Of a DNA stretch of 64,000 nt, positions 1 through 11,442 are shown one piece after another. The stretch spans positions 87,657,004-87,721,003 of the forward strand of contig NC_133653.1 in assembly GCF_009905375.1 (NCBI RefSeq), read 5' to 3'. Below the pieces are notes generated by a model. That model ran no database searches. It had not been told where the DNA came from and saw nothing but the letters and a program-made list of their open reading frames with translations. Position 1 is the stretch's first letter; the number at the start of each line of letters is the position of its first letter. The position numbers were made by a program, and so were the translations under genes. This DNA is from Apium graveolens (Eukaryota; Streptophyta; Magnoliopsida; Apiales; Apiaceae).

Positions 1-439
1 CGTTGATGGCTTTATCCGTTGATGTGCTAGCAGTTGAAGCTCTATCCGTTGATGCACTCATCCGTTGAAGGATGTTATCCGTTGAAGCTTTAGAGACATC
101 CGTTGAAGCTTTGTTTCTCATCCGTTGAAGGTCTTTAAGTTATCCGTTGACACCATTTCATTTATACAAAATTACAAGGCATGAAATATTTACAATTGGC
201 CTTCCTATCTGCATATCCTTTAGTAGTCAACATGACTTATAATTTCCCTCAACATTTAAGAATTATATCTCAAATTCAGAGACTGAAATGTGCTACAACA
301 CTAGACTTATTTCTAAGTAAAGCTACACCATCAACGGATAGCCAAAAGTGGTCTTATCCGTTGAGGCTACAAACACTAGATTTCTACTTAAGTGTTTTGT
401 TAAACATATCATCAAACTAATGCACATATATTCCTAACA
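1..439 (-). repeat. E1 3' LTR (partial)
   Basis: It matches 12060-12498 base for base by eye and ends in CCTAACA. It holds nine exact copies of the 9-mer ATCCGTTGA or its complement, starting at 14, 44, 60, 77, 98, 120, 142, 331 and 356. The small open frame at 181-420 recurs in the other LTR and is not treated as a gene. Confidence 0.95.
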
Positions 440-480
440 ATCTCCCCCTATTTATGTCTATAAGAATTGTAGACATAAAT
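440..480 (-). promoter_or_regulatory. E1 polypurine tract with adjacent stem-loop
   Basis: On the minus strand a purine run (GGGGGAGA, 441-449) abuts the 3' LTR, as expected for the primer of plus-strand DNA synthesis. Just upstream in element sense is a perfect 11-bp inverted repeat, ATTTATGTCTA at 450-460 and TAGACATAAAT at 470-480, with a 9-nt loop. Equivalent stem-loops occur in E2 and E3. The stretch 481-627 is 3' non-coding element DNA with nothing else recognisable. Confidence 0.8.
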
Positions 481-627
481 TCAAGGTTAACTTGATGATA
501 ACAAAACACTTAACAAATATATGAACTGAAACTAAGTAGAAATTTAAAAGTACTGCAAAAGTGTATGTACTAGAAGGTAATTGAAGATTTACAGTGTTTC
601 CAAGGGTGCTCCTCTAGCCTGAGCAAA

Positions 628-3600
628 TCATCTTTTTCTTCTTTGATCCCTGGTTTTCTTTCCTAGCCCTTTGTCATTTTCCTCAATTTGGAGTTGGAGT
701 TGTCTGAAGAATTCAGCTTCATCTTCATCACTGATATCCAACTTAGATTGCATTTCTTTGAGAGTTTCATTGCTGGCAATCTTGAGTTGGTCTTCAAGTC
801 TGAAAAATCTTCTGACTCCTTTATCATCTCCGAATTCCATCAACCAATGAGGTGATTTGTGAATTGTAGTTCCCTTTTCTTGAATGAGTAAGGTTCTGGG
901 CAAAGCATTGGGCTCCCTCCAGGTTCTCCTTATGTTGGCAATCTTGTTGAGAATTTCAGTCTTGGCAGTCCTGGTAAAGCCAGAATCCTTTTGTATGGCT
1001 GAAAAGACTCTGATCAAGGTAGAGTAGCCTTCATTCAGAATCCTGTAGAGAGGCCATGTTCTTTCCCCAGCTCCTTTGTATCTGAACACCAATCTCTCTG
1101 GTAGCTGTCTGTAAGCAGCAATTCCCCTTACATCCTCTAGCTCATCCAGATAGAGTTCAATGTCTGAAATTTCTTTTATGTCACAGATGTGAACATAATC
1201 ATCTTTAGAAATGGGTGGCTTAGGGTTAGGTTTATGTTTTTGAGTGAATTTCTTAGAGTTTAGGGGAGGTGTAGATTTGGATTTTCTTTTCTGTTTCTTT
1301 GGTAGTGGAAGAGTGGTTAAAAAGGTAGGCAAATTGATGGTGTCCCAATCAATAGGTTCCTCTTTTGGGATGATTGGTTCACCATGGATGTTTATAGTGG
1401 GATCAGCAACAAAGGGTTCAGGTATGGAAGGTAGAGATTTAGTTTCTTCAGTGTTGCCTTCACTCCTTCTATGTGCCTTGGCCTTTCTTCTTTTTCCCTT
1501 CTGCCATTTCTCTTTTTCCTCCATGCTTTCACCAAATATACTCCCAAAAACCTCATCTAAGTTTGCAATCTTGTCTTCACCCCTGACTTCAATTCCTTTC
1601 TCATTTTCAACTAGACTTGACTTTAGCTTTTGTTCAAGCTTTGCTTGTGCTCTTTTGTCAGCCTTGAGTTTTTCAGCTTCTTTCTTTAACCTTTTGGTTT
1701 CTTCCCTCTTGGCTATTGAGAATTTGGGATGTCCTTGCATCACAGATATGCTGTTTCCCTCTCTAAAGATAATAGCCATATTTCTCCTTACTGCCTCATC
1801 CATGATCTCCTTGTGTTTTATGATGCTAGTACCCAAAACTTTGTCTTCATCAGGCTTTGGAAGAGGAAAATCCACTTCTTTCATCTGAGCAAAGTCTAGA
1901 GGGTTCTTTGTGGAGTCCTTGCTGGATTTGGTGTTGGGCTTGAGAACCATAGGTTTTAGATTCTTGAAAGAAGTCTCTCCAACCTTATTTCTCCTTTCTG
2001 GCTTGTGCTCCATATTGATTGGTTCAACCTTTGTGCTATGTTTCACAGATATTGATTTATCTTATGTTGAGCCAAACAGCTGTTGCATCCTTTCATCAAT
2101 TCTCCTCCTTTGCTCTTTCACTTGAATTTCAGCTGCTGCTAGCTGGATTAAATCAATTCCATCAGGCTTTCCTTTGATTTGAATGATTGGAGAAGTAGTG
2201 ATGGCAGGAACTAGCACTTTAGATATTTGGATTTTTGTAGATGGCTCTCCTTCCCCTTCCCTTTTACTCTCCCCCTTTTTGTTATCATCAAGGAGAGGGG
2301 TCAAGCCCTGTGCTTTTGCCAGCTGCATAAGTAGATTTGTTTGAGATTGTTGGTTGTGAAGAATGGTGGCCACAGAATCTTCAATAACTTGAACTCTGTC
2401 TTCCAATTTGGCCAGCCTCTTTTCAGTATGTGATTCCTTTTTCAATCTCAACAAAATGTCCTGCATTGTACCAAAGGGCATGACTGAATCCAATTTTTCA
2501 GAATTGTAGGATTTCAAGTCAGCAATATCCTTTCTGAGTTCATCCACACTCAGATTCTGTCTTACTTGCTGCAACTTCATGAGATGCAGTGAGTCCAAGT
2601 GAGCTGTAAGGATAGCCTTTGTACCAGAATGAGAAGTTTTCTGAATGGCCTGTTTGATAGTACTGATTTGTTTGACTAAGGAGACATTGAATTGCCCTGT
2701 TGTAGACTCCTTTGTGAAGGCCCATTCAGGTAGATTTAGAATAGAACTAGGGCCTTCATCTCCCCCTAAGTTCATGCTTCCATCAGAAGAAACAAAGTCA
2801 TCATCATCAGAATTTACTCCAAATTCTTCAAATGACTCACCAGCTGTTGAAGGCATCTTGATAGCAGTTTTGTCCCTTTGAAGAGATGTTGTTGTATGTA
2901 CTAGATGTAGTGTCTTTTCTGCCTCCACATTGCCCTGTGCAGCCAATACTTGATAGGCTGAAACAGGATGAGTAAAAGTGTCAGCATCCAAGGAAATGTT
3001 ATCAATTACAGCTTTGTAATGTTGCTGAAATTGTCTTTCCTTTTCAGCATCATTCACAATCATTGACTCATTAGCAATGGCTGGATGCATCCTTATATCT
3101 CCTGTACCTGCCTTTCTCTCATTTTCTCTATGTTCTTGCATCAGGGGCTCCCCCTGGCTCACACAACTCACTCCCTCACCTTCACCTACTAAGGTGGTAC
3201 TCCTCTCACTTACTTTTGCCATGCTGGAAGAAATAGCATGCATATTTGAGCTCTCAATCTCTCCTTTTGCCTGGGAGCAACCCAGCCTCTCACTCAAATT
3301 GTCACTCCCTTCCCTCAGTCCTAGAAGTGATTGTACAGTAATCAAGTCTTCTACACTTGGAATTGTTTCAGTTGTGTGTGTAGAGACTATCAACGGATGA
3401 GGAATAGCCGTTGAAGGTGAAACTGATGGTATCAACGGATAACTGCTGTTAAGCTTATCCGTTGAAGAACAACCACTTGTCAACGGATGAGTGATATCCG
3501 TTGAATAAGGAAAAGAAGTAGAAATTGAAAGTGATATAATTGTTGAATTTGTGTAGATTGATATGATTTTTGGTGACACAGATCCTTCAATTACATCTGA

Positions 3601-5153
3601 AAGAATTTACGGGTGATCCAACAAATCATCTAAAAGATGATGATCACCTGTATTTGAGTGGGGCTCCTCCCTGAGTTGTAAAGAGGGAGAATCAGGAATT
3701 GATGGGAATAACATATCCACATCTAGAGATGGTGAAGAAGTGTGTGGTGATTGATGTGTGTTAATTGTGAGAGAATGGGGCTGTGACTCCACATTTGTTG
3801 GAGCCACATCAAACTGAGTTTGAGAAGGCATAGATACAGATGGATGTATCTGTGCAGTGTGTGCACCCTGTGTAGAAGATTGGGTTCTAGCTCTCTTTCT
3901 TCTAATAAAGGCTTTTGTTGGTGAGTGTTTGGCTTTAGTGTCCCTCCCTCGTTTGTGTGTTCCTGGTTGGGAACTATTTTCAATAGTTACATCCTTTTGG
4001 GAGGATGCAGCTAGGGATATGCTAGTAACCTTTTCAACCACCACAGCTTTTTGAGAAACTGTGTCTTGGCTAGCTTGGGAAGCACTTTTCTCTCCTTCCT
4101 TATCCTGGGGGTTTCTTTGATGTTCACCCCTCCCCTCACCACTCACACCCTGTTCACTCCCCTCAGGGTTAATGGTAGGTGTTACAACTGTTGTCTTTTG
4201 AGAAACAACGGAGGTGGTTTTCTTTGTCTTTGATTTTGAAAGTTTAGTTTTGGTGACCTTGGTAGGAATCTGTTGGGGCATTGTCACAGATTCCATGGCC
4301 ACACTAGAAGATAAAGAAATAGAGGGGTTGGAAGAAGTAGGAGTTGTAGAAGCAATTACCTCATCTACCTGTGGTGCATTCATGATTGGTAAATATACCA
4401 ATGGCACACTGTTGTTGAGATCCATTCTCAATAAATCTGCAAGAACTCTTTTCTCTTGTGCCCAGCACTTGAGTTTATTATTCTCATTTATAATGACCAA
4501 ACCTTCAGCAACATGGTTAGCCAATAACATAAAGAATCTAGCATAATAGATGTTATTAGGTCTATTAGCTTTGTTACCTAATCTAGTACCCAATTCTAGC
4601 ATAATATAGTTGCTAAAATTAAAATACCTATCAGAAACAAGCATATAGAGCATATTAACAAGAGATGAAGTTATGGCATCAAAATTGCTAATTTTCCCAG
4701 AAAAAACCTTGATAAAGGCATCCCCAAGAAAACTCCATTCTTTCCTAAGGCCTTTTCTTCTAATACTCCCTAAACTAGCAGAGTTAAGAGAATAACCTAT
4801 GGAATCTAACATGCTGGATACATCATTATCAGTGTGTGGTGTCATGGCATTGTTCTCAGGTAATTTAAAACATGTTATAAGTCATCACAGTTAACACAGT
4901 GATTTTTACCTTTGAGAGTGAAGGAGATAGTCATATCTATGGAGTTGAACTCAGCAGATGTCCAAATCTCCTCAACTACTTCACAGTAAATCGTTGGGGC
5001 TTCCAGCATTGCATAGCTAAGTTTACAGTTTTTGATGAAGTCCATCATTTTGTGATAATCTGAGTGGGCTTCGTTCTTTTCTACCAAAGCTATGAAATTG
5101 TTCTTCTCATAGATGAACCCAGATTGAGACATAATCTTTACTACTGGTGCCAT
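628..5153 (-). pseudogene. E1 extra ORF downstream of pol (envelope-like position), broken
   Basis: The reading frame starts at the ATG ending at 5153 (MAPVVKIMSQ) and runs to about 628, roughly 1,500 codons. It breaks near 4880 (frameshift relative to the uninterrupted E3 copy), at about 3609 (TAA) and at about 2060 (TAA). Open pieces are 4875-5153, 3607-4845, 2062-3579 and 628-2046. From the N-terminus there is a conserved globular region of about 230 residues, a Ser/Thr/Lys-rich linker, a linker carrying the 9-bp motifs, a likely coiled-coil region (around 2350-2600), and a Lys-rich C-terminal region ending in another conserved block. I see no clear signal peptide or strong membrane segment. 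Sireviruses carry an ORF here that is often called envelope-like; its function is unknown and I assign none. Confidence 0.75.
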
Positions 5154-5671
5154 TGTTGTGAGTAGAAATTGCAGAGAATAACTTGAAGGTTTTGCAGAGA
5201 GAAAATGGTAAAAGCTTTGAAATTTCAAGAAAGCGTAAAGTAAAAATGAAAAATCATAAGGGCTTATATACTTTCTCAAATAAAAAAAATGAATAAGCCG
5301 TTTAAGAATAAACTGTAAGTATTCTAAAAACTACCTTTAAAACAAATACATACAGCTGTATGTATGAGTATCAACGGTTAAGACAATAGAATCAACGGCT
5401 GTGAAACACTTGAATCGACTGATGTGATATTTCAACGGATAAGGTAAACTGTCATCCGTTGAAGAGCACTTCAGTTTTATCCGTTGACGGATAAAAATTC
5501 CAGAAATGTATATGACTTTCAACGGATAATGAACATCCGTTGATAGAACAATTTTGACGTTCAACGGATAGGGAATATCCGTTGATGGAATAATCTATGT
5601 TAAAAATCAAATTTGTTCTTTCAGCTAATACATTTCAGGCTTCAATTCAAATTGCAATAAGGACATGAATT
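5154..5671 (-). repeat. E1 pol/extra-ORF spacer with cluster of 9-bp motifs
   Basis: Non-coding spacer between pol and the extra ORF. It has seven exact copies of ATCCGTTGA or TCAACGGAT, starting at 5432, 5454, 5479, 5519, 5534, 5561 and 5577, plus degenerate copies near 5369 and 5391. The two orientations alternate, so neighbouring copies could pair in RNA. Matching spacers in E2 and E3 carry the CCGTCG version. Confidence 0.8.
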
Positions 5672-8600
5672 TTAAAATGTTGATTCATCAAGTGGCTTGG
5701 TAAATATGTCTGCAATTTGTTGTTCACTTGGAACAAAATGAAGTTCTACTGTTCCTTTCATCACATGTTCCCTAATGAAGTGGTACTTGATATCAATGTG
5801 CTTGGTCCTTGAGTGCTGCACAGGATTATCTGTTATGGCTATGGCACTTATGTTGTCACAAAAAATAGGAATTCTATCAACATGTAGTCCATAATCAAGG
5901 AGTTGATTCCTCATCCATAACACTTGAGAGCAGCAACTTCCAGCAGCAATGTATTCAGCCTCAGCTGTAGAAGTAGAGACTCAATTTTGCTTTTTGCTAA
6001 ACCATGATACAAGCTTGTTTCCCAGGAATTGGCAGGAGCCTGTTGTACTTTTCCTGTCTATTTTGCAACCTGCATAGTCTGCATCTGAGTAGCAAATTAG
6101 ATCAAAACCAGACTCTCTAGGGTACCAAATTCCTAGATTTGGAGTCCCCTTGAGATATCTGAAAATTCTTTTAATAGCTACTAAGTGAGATTCTTTAGGG
6201 TCAGCTTGAAATCTAGCACAGAGACATGTAGAAAACATTATATCTGGTTTACTGGCAGTTAAATATAAAAGTGAACCAACCATGCCTCTATAACTTGTAA
6301 TGTCCACAGACCTTTTAGTCTTATTTAATTCAAGTTTGGTGGCAGTGGCCATGGGAGTTTTTGCAGATGAACATTCTATTAAGTCAAACTTCTTTAAAAG
6401 ATCATAAATATATTTAGTTTGACTAATGAAAATTCCATCACTAACTTGTTTAACTTGTAAACCAAGAAAATAGGTTAGTTCTCCCATCATGCTCATTTCA
6501 TAATTACTTTGCATTAGCTTAGCAAACTTTTTACAAAGCTTATCATCTGTAGATCCAAATATTATGTCATCTACATAAATTTGAACAAGTATACTAGAGC
6601 CATTAACATTCCTAAAGAAGAGAGTTTTATCAACAGTACCTCTAGTGAAGTGATTCTCCAAAAGGAATTTTGATAAGGTTTCATACCAGGCTCTAGGTGC
6701 TTGCTTCAGTCCATAGAGTGCTTTCAACAGATAATACACATAGTCTGGAAAATTTGGATCTTCAAACCCTGGAGGTTGACTTACATAAACTTCTTCCTCC
6801 AATTTCCCATTTAGAAATGCACTCTTGACATCCATTTGATAGACTTTGAAATTGGCATGGGCTGCATAGGCTAGAAAAATTCTGATGGCTTCAAGTCTTG
6901 CAACAGGAGCATATGTCTCATCAAAATCTATTCCCTCTTGTTGAGAATAGCCTTTAGCAACCAATCTGGCTTTATTCCTTATGACAATGCCATTTTCATC
7001 CATCTTGTTTCTGAATACCCATTTTGTGTCAATAAGATTCTTGTTCTTTGGTTTGGGTACCAGCTTCCAAACTTTGTTTCTCTCAAATTGGTTCAGCTCT
7101 TCCTGCATAGCTAATATCCAATCTGGATCCAATAAAGCTTCTTCCACTTTCTTAGGTTCCTCCTGAGATAGAAAACTACTATACAGACATTCATCTTGAG
7201 TAGCTTTTCTTGTTTGCACTTTAGATGATGCATCACCAATGATCAGTTCAAAGGGATGATTCTTGGTCCATTTCCTTTGAGGTGGAAGATATACTCTAGA
7301 TGAGGTGGCCTCAGTATTGTCATGATGTGAGACAGAGTGTTGATTAGTTGAAACTCCCCCTGAGTTGTTGGTCCTTTGCAGGGAACTTGGAGTTCTATCA
7401 ACTGATGATGTAAATCGATTATCCGTTGATGAACTATGATCAACGGATGCTTCATTTTGTACTTCAACGGATGATGCACTATGTCTTTCAACGGATACTG
7501 CATTGCCTCTATCAACGGATGCAGAATTTTGTGCATTATCCAAGGGCATGTTTTGAATCCCTTTTGAAGTGTCATCTCCATCAGTCTCCTCTTCACTATC
7601 ATCACAATATATCTCAATGTTGTCAAATTTGAGTCTCTCATGTTGTCCCACATCTGTTAGTCCATCAATCTTTTTATCATCAAACACAACATGCACAGAT
7701 TCCATAACAATATTGGTTCTTAGATTGTAGACCCTATAAGATTTTCCAGCTGAGTAACCAACAAATATTCCTTCATCAGCCTTTGCATCAAACTTCCCTT
7801 TATGGTCAGATTGATTTCTCAGTATAAAGCATTTACATCCAAAGATATGAAGAAAGTTTAGAGTTGGTTTTCTTCTCTTGAACAACTGATAAGGAGTCAT
7901 GCCTTTAGCTTGATTGATCAAAGAAATATTCTGAGTGTAGCAGGCACAATTAACAGCTTCAGCCCAGAAATATGTTGGTAACTTTGATTCTTCAAGCATT
8001 GTTCTAGCAGCCTCAATTAAAGATTTGTTCTTTCTTTCAACTACCCCATTTTGTTGAGGTGTTCTTGGAGCTGAGAACTCATGCATGATTCCATTTTCTT
8101 CACAGAACAGCCTCATTGTCAAATTCTTGAACTCAGTTCCATTGTCACTCCTGATATTCCTAACCTTCAAGTCAGGATGATTATTGACTTGCCTGATGTG
8201 ATTGATAATGATTTCACTTACTTCATCCTTTGATCCAAGAACATAGACCCATGAAAACTTTGAGAAATCATCTACAATCACTAAGCAATATCTTTTTCTT
8301 GCAATTGACAATACATTGACTGGTCCAAACAAATCCATATATAGCAGCTGTAATGGTTCATCAATTGTTGTTTCAAGCTTCTTTTTGAATGATGCTTTCC
8401 TTTGTTTGCCTTTCTGACAAGCATCACACAAACCATCCCTTGAGAATTCAACAAGAGGAATTCCTCTTACTAAGTCCTTTTTGACTAGATCATTCATTGT
8501 CTTGAAATTCAAATGGGATAGCTTCTTGTGCCATAACCAACTTTCAACTGGACTTGCTTTGCTGAAGAGACAAGTAATAGATTCTGCATCAGTAGAGTTG

Positions 8601-8960
8601 AAGTCAGCTAAGTACACATTTCCTTTTCTAACTCCAGTTAGAACCACTTTGTTGTCTTTCTTACTGGTGACAACACAGGCTTCAGAATTGAAGGAAATTG
8701 TATTCCCTCTATCACATAGTTGACTGATGCTCAGTAAGTTGTGCTTGAGACCATCAACTAATGCAACTTAATCAATGATGACATTCCTTGTTGAAATCAA
8801 GCCATATCCCATAGTAAACCCTTTGTTGTCATCTCCAAAGGTTATGCTAGGGCCAGCTTTCTCCTTAAACTATGTGAGCAGGGAGAAATCTCCTGTCATG
8901 TGTCTTGAACAGCCACTGTCCAAGTACCATAGATTTCTTCTATTTCCCTGCACACCATAA
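5672..8960 (-). pseudogene. pol: E1 pol polyprotein (protease, integrase, RT, RNase H), three nonsense mutations
   Basis: It encodes the enzymes that mature the particle, copy RNA to DNA and integrate it. In order there is an aspartic protease (DSGCSRH, about 8911-8925), the integrase zinc-binding H-H-C-C region (about 8380-8545), an integrase core with [16 protein letters not shown] and VERKN, a linker with 24-bp repeats (7421-7520), RT with YVDDIIFG (about 6565-6586), and RNase H with YSDADYAG. In-frame stops lie in the protease region (near 8870 and 8770) and in RNase H (near 5980, Ser to stop by comparison with E2 and E3). The longest open piece is 5981-8647 (888 codons). The frame opens at a GTG just after the gag stop, in a different frame from gag. 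Confidence 0.93.
7421..7520 (-). repeat. E1 pol linker: 24-bp coding repeats with the 9-bp motif
   Basis: TCAACGGAT starts at 7440, 7464, 7488 and 7512, exactly 24 bp apart, with an inverted copy at 7421. The reading frame stays open, so each unit is eight codons (a Ser/Val-rich octapeptide repeat). The stretch lies between the integrase core and RT. Confidence 0.9.
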
Positions 8961-8966
8961 AATCAA

Positions 8967-11381
8967 TCAAGTTGATTTTGGTACCCAAGTTTCCTTGGGT
9001 CCATTCATGTTAGCCTTTCTCCTAGACTTCATTCCTCCTGCATCTTTAGACTTAGGTAACTTTGAGTCAACCTTGATCTTAGATGTAGTTGGTTGAGGTG
9101 TAGGGTTAGTCACAGAATCATTTAGCACATTTGGAATTTGATAAGGCATGGATTGTGCAAACATGTTATTCCACATAGGCATACTGTATGGCATTTGAGG
9201 CATACTAAATGCAGCAAGATAAGGATTGTTAAAATATGGCATGTTTGCAAAATGTGCATAAGGATTCTGTTGAGACATAACAGGCATAGCATGCAGAGGT
9301 GATGCAGACATATTAGGCATGGAAGAGGGTACAGGTTTGGGAGTTTTCTTAATAGATTTGCAATTAGCAGATAGATGATTAACACTATTACAATGCACAC
9401 AGCTTTTTCTAGGAGCATACTTATCAGGTGTGTAATTGTTATGTTTGTTAACCCCTACCTTCCCATTTCTATTAGATTTCCTTTTTGTTTCCTTTTTATC
9501 CTCAACCACTTTGAGCCTATTCTTTAACTGTTCTAAGGTCATGTGTCCTATATTCACCTTACCGAAATCTTTGGATGTGCTTGCTTCTTCTTTGACAAAG
9601 TTCTTGGAAGTTGAACCAAACTTTTTGTTGAGTTTCTTTAGTTTTTCACTTTTAGAAACATCTGCCTGTTTTAATTGAGGAACCTTCAACGGATGCTCTT
9701 TTTCTTCCTTCAACGGATAATTTTCATCATCCGTTGATTCCACATCCGTTGACAGCCCATCAATTAATTCCATTTTCTTTTTGTTTTTATCCCAGGAAGT
9801 CTCACAAAATGATTCAATTCCTTGGACCTTGACAATTTGAGCACTAACATCCATAGATGTCTTCCAGGCTTTAATCACCTCTTGCTCTCTCTCTAATTGA
9901 TTAGAAAGTATTTCTACTTTCTTAACAGATTCAGCTAGTTCATTTTCAACAGATATACAATGTAGCTTAGTTTTCTCTAGGTCAATCAACTTATCTTCTA
10001 ACACAACATTTCTATTACTTAAGAACATATTGTTCTCTTTAATCCTACTATTTTCTTTAGCAAGAGATTTAAGAGACACACGCAAGTGATACAATTCAGT
10101 AGACATGTCATTAAAAGCATCATTGCACTCTTCTTTAGTAAGCTGTGTTAAATCAGTAGTGATTACCTGGTTGCTTGATGAACTAACTTCATTTTCCTCA
10201 GAATCAGCCATGAGAGCCAAGTTGACATATTCCACATCTTCATCCTCTTCTTCTTTATCAGCTGCCCAGTCTTTTTCTTGAGTAATGAAAGCCTTCTCCT
10301 TTTGCTTGAGCAGATCAAAATATTTCTTTTTGTAATCTACTTGGTCAAATTTCTTCTTTTCAGTAGTTGGCTTTCTGCACTCACTTGCAAAGTGTCCACT
10401 TATACCACAATTGAAACACTTGAACTTGGATTTGTCCACCATGTTCTTATGAGGTTTAGTGGCTCTAGTGTTTTTCTTAAATTTCATCTTTGCAAATCTT
10501 CTGGACAGAAATGCAAGATGCTCATCAATACCATCAGAGTCATCTTGGCTGGAGTTGTCTTCATTCTCAGCAACTTGCTCCTTCCCCTTGCTTGATTCTG
10601 ATTTGCTTGTGCCATCTTTGGAGTTTAATGTTGATCTCACAGTTTCTTGTCTGCATTCTTTCTCATTTTCAGCTACCAAGGCAACTAAACCTCCTTTCTT
10701 TCTTCCCTTTTCCAATACCTCATCCTGTTCCAGCTCTAGTTCATAAGTCTTCAAGATTCCATATAATCTTTCAAGAGTGAAGTCCTTATAATCTTGAGAG
10801 TTTCTCAAGGAGACAGTCATGGGTTTCCATTCCTTTGGCAAGGATCTTAAAAATTTAAGATTTGAATCCTTCACCTGGTACACTCTACCATACAGCTTCA
10901 GTCCATTCAACAGCTTTTGGAATCTATTGAATGTGTCATTTAAAGATTCATTTTCTTCAAAATGAAAATACTCATACTGTTGAATGAGAAGCTGCATTTT
11001 GTTTTCTTTTACTTGTTCTGTACCTTCACACAGTAGCTGAACTGTGTCCCAAACCTCTTTGGCAGTTGTGCAATTTATCACATTATCAAACATATCCTTG
11101 TCAAGACCATTAAACAAAATGTTCATAGCCTTCTTATCCTTGTGGACTTCTTCTGTGTCTTCCATTGTCCATTCTGCTCTAGGTTTTGGAATGGATTGAC
11201 CAACAACAATTGTGGTTGTAGCAACTGTGGCTACTTTGTGGGGAATGTGAGGACCATTTTCAATGCAGTTTACATAACCTTCATCTTGGGAGAGTAGATG
11301 AAGGTGCATTTTCACCTTCCAATGGTGATAACTGTCTTTGTCAAGAACTGGGATTTTTACTCCAATATCCTTCTTACTCAT
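8967..11381 (-). CDS. gag: E1 gag, intact (804 aa)
   Basis: This is the structural protein of the cytoplasmic virus-like particle. The N-terminal region (residues about 1-220) is the copia gag domain (UBN2 / Retrotran_gag_2 type). A zinc knuckle CX2CX4HX4C (CFNCGISGHFASEC) lies at about 322-335, a long coiled coil at about 440-530, a linker with 9-bp motifs (9686-9752), a second zinc knuckle (CVHCNSVNHLSANC) at about 660-673, and a Met/Pro/Asn-rich tail. The ATG at 11381 lies 48 bp past the primer site and matches the start of the other copies. It ends in WVPKST plus TGA. It is the only full-length, undamaged ORF among the three Sirevirus-type elements here. Confidence 0.93.
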   Translation of the reverse strand: MSKKDIGVKIPVLDKDSYHHWKVKMHLHLLSQDEGYVNCIENGPHIPHKVATVATTTIVVGQSIPKPRAEWTMEDTEEVHKDKKAMNILFNGLDKDMFDNVINCTTAKEVWDTVQLLCEGTEQVKENKMQLLIQQYEYFHFEENESLNDTFNRFQKLLNGLKLYGRVYQVKDSNLKFLRSLPKEWKPMTVSLRNSQDYKDFTLERLYGILKTYELELEQDEVLEKGRKKGGLVALVAENEKECRQETVRSTLNSKDGTSKSESSKGKEQVAENEDNSSQDDSDGIDEHLAFLSRRFAKMKFKKNTRATKPHKNMVDKSKFKCFNCGISGHFASECRKPTTEKKKFDQVDYKKKYFDLLKQKEKAFITQEKDWAADKEEEDEDVEYVNLALMADSEENEVSSSSNQVITTDLTQLTKEECNDAFNDMSTELYHLRVSLKSLAKENSRIKENNMFLSNRNVVLEDKLIDLEKTKLHCISVENELAESVKKVEILSNQLEREQEVIKAWKTSMDVSAQIVKVQGIESFCETSWDKNKKKMELIDGLSTDVESTDDENYPLKEEKEHPLKVPQLKQADVSKSEKLKKLNKKFGSTSKNFVKEEASTSKDFGKVNIGHMTLEQLKNRLKVVEDKKETKRKSNRNGKVGVNKHNNYTPDKYAPRKSCVHCNSVNHLSANCKSIKKTPKPVPSSMPNMSASPLHAMPVMSQQNPYAHFANMPYFNNPYLAAFSMPQMPYSMPMWNNMFAQSMPYQIPNVLNDSVTNPTPQPTTSKIKVDSKLPKSKDAGGMKSRRKANMNGPKETWVPKST
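9686..9752 (-). repeat. E1 gag linker motif cluster
   Basis: Four exact 9-mers inside the gag reading frame: TCAACGGAT at 9686 and 9710 (24 bp apart) and ATCCGTTGA at 9729 and 9744. E3 has CCGACGGAT at 52666 and TCGACGGAT at 52690, again 24 bp apart, at the matching place. Confidence 0.85.
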
Positions 11382-11428
11382 CTTTATTAGTTTCCAAGAA
11401 CTTTAAACTCTTTGTATGTCAAGAGCCT

Positions 11429-11440
11429 GCTCTGATACCA
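11429..11440 (-). promoter_or_regulatory. E1 primer-binding site (tRNA-iMet)
   Basis: The minus strand reads TGGTATCAGAGC two bases inside the 5' LTR. This is the usual copia site complementary to the 3' end of initiator methionine tRNA, which primes minus-strand DNA. Confidence 0.93.
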
Positions 11441-11442
11441 AT

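Noticed and set aside
181..420. 79-codon open frame, repeated exactly at 12240-12479
   Set aside because: It lies in the E1 LTR; exact recurrence reflects LTR identity, and its codons overlap the 9-bp motif array.
1244..1888. 214-codon plus-strand frame
   Set aside because: Complementary to the conserved E1 extra ORF on the minus strand; a shadow frame.
7421..7520. Regularly spaced short repeats that could suggest a CRISPR array
   Set aside because: Repeats are 9 bp within 24-bp coding units in a plant retrotransposon; there are no long repeats, unique spacers or cas genes.
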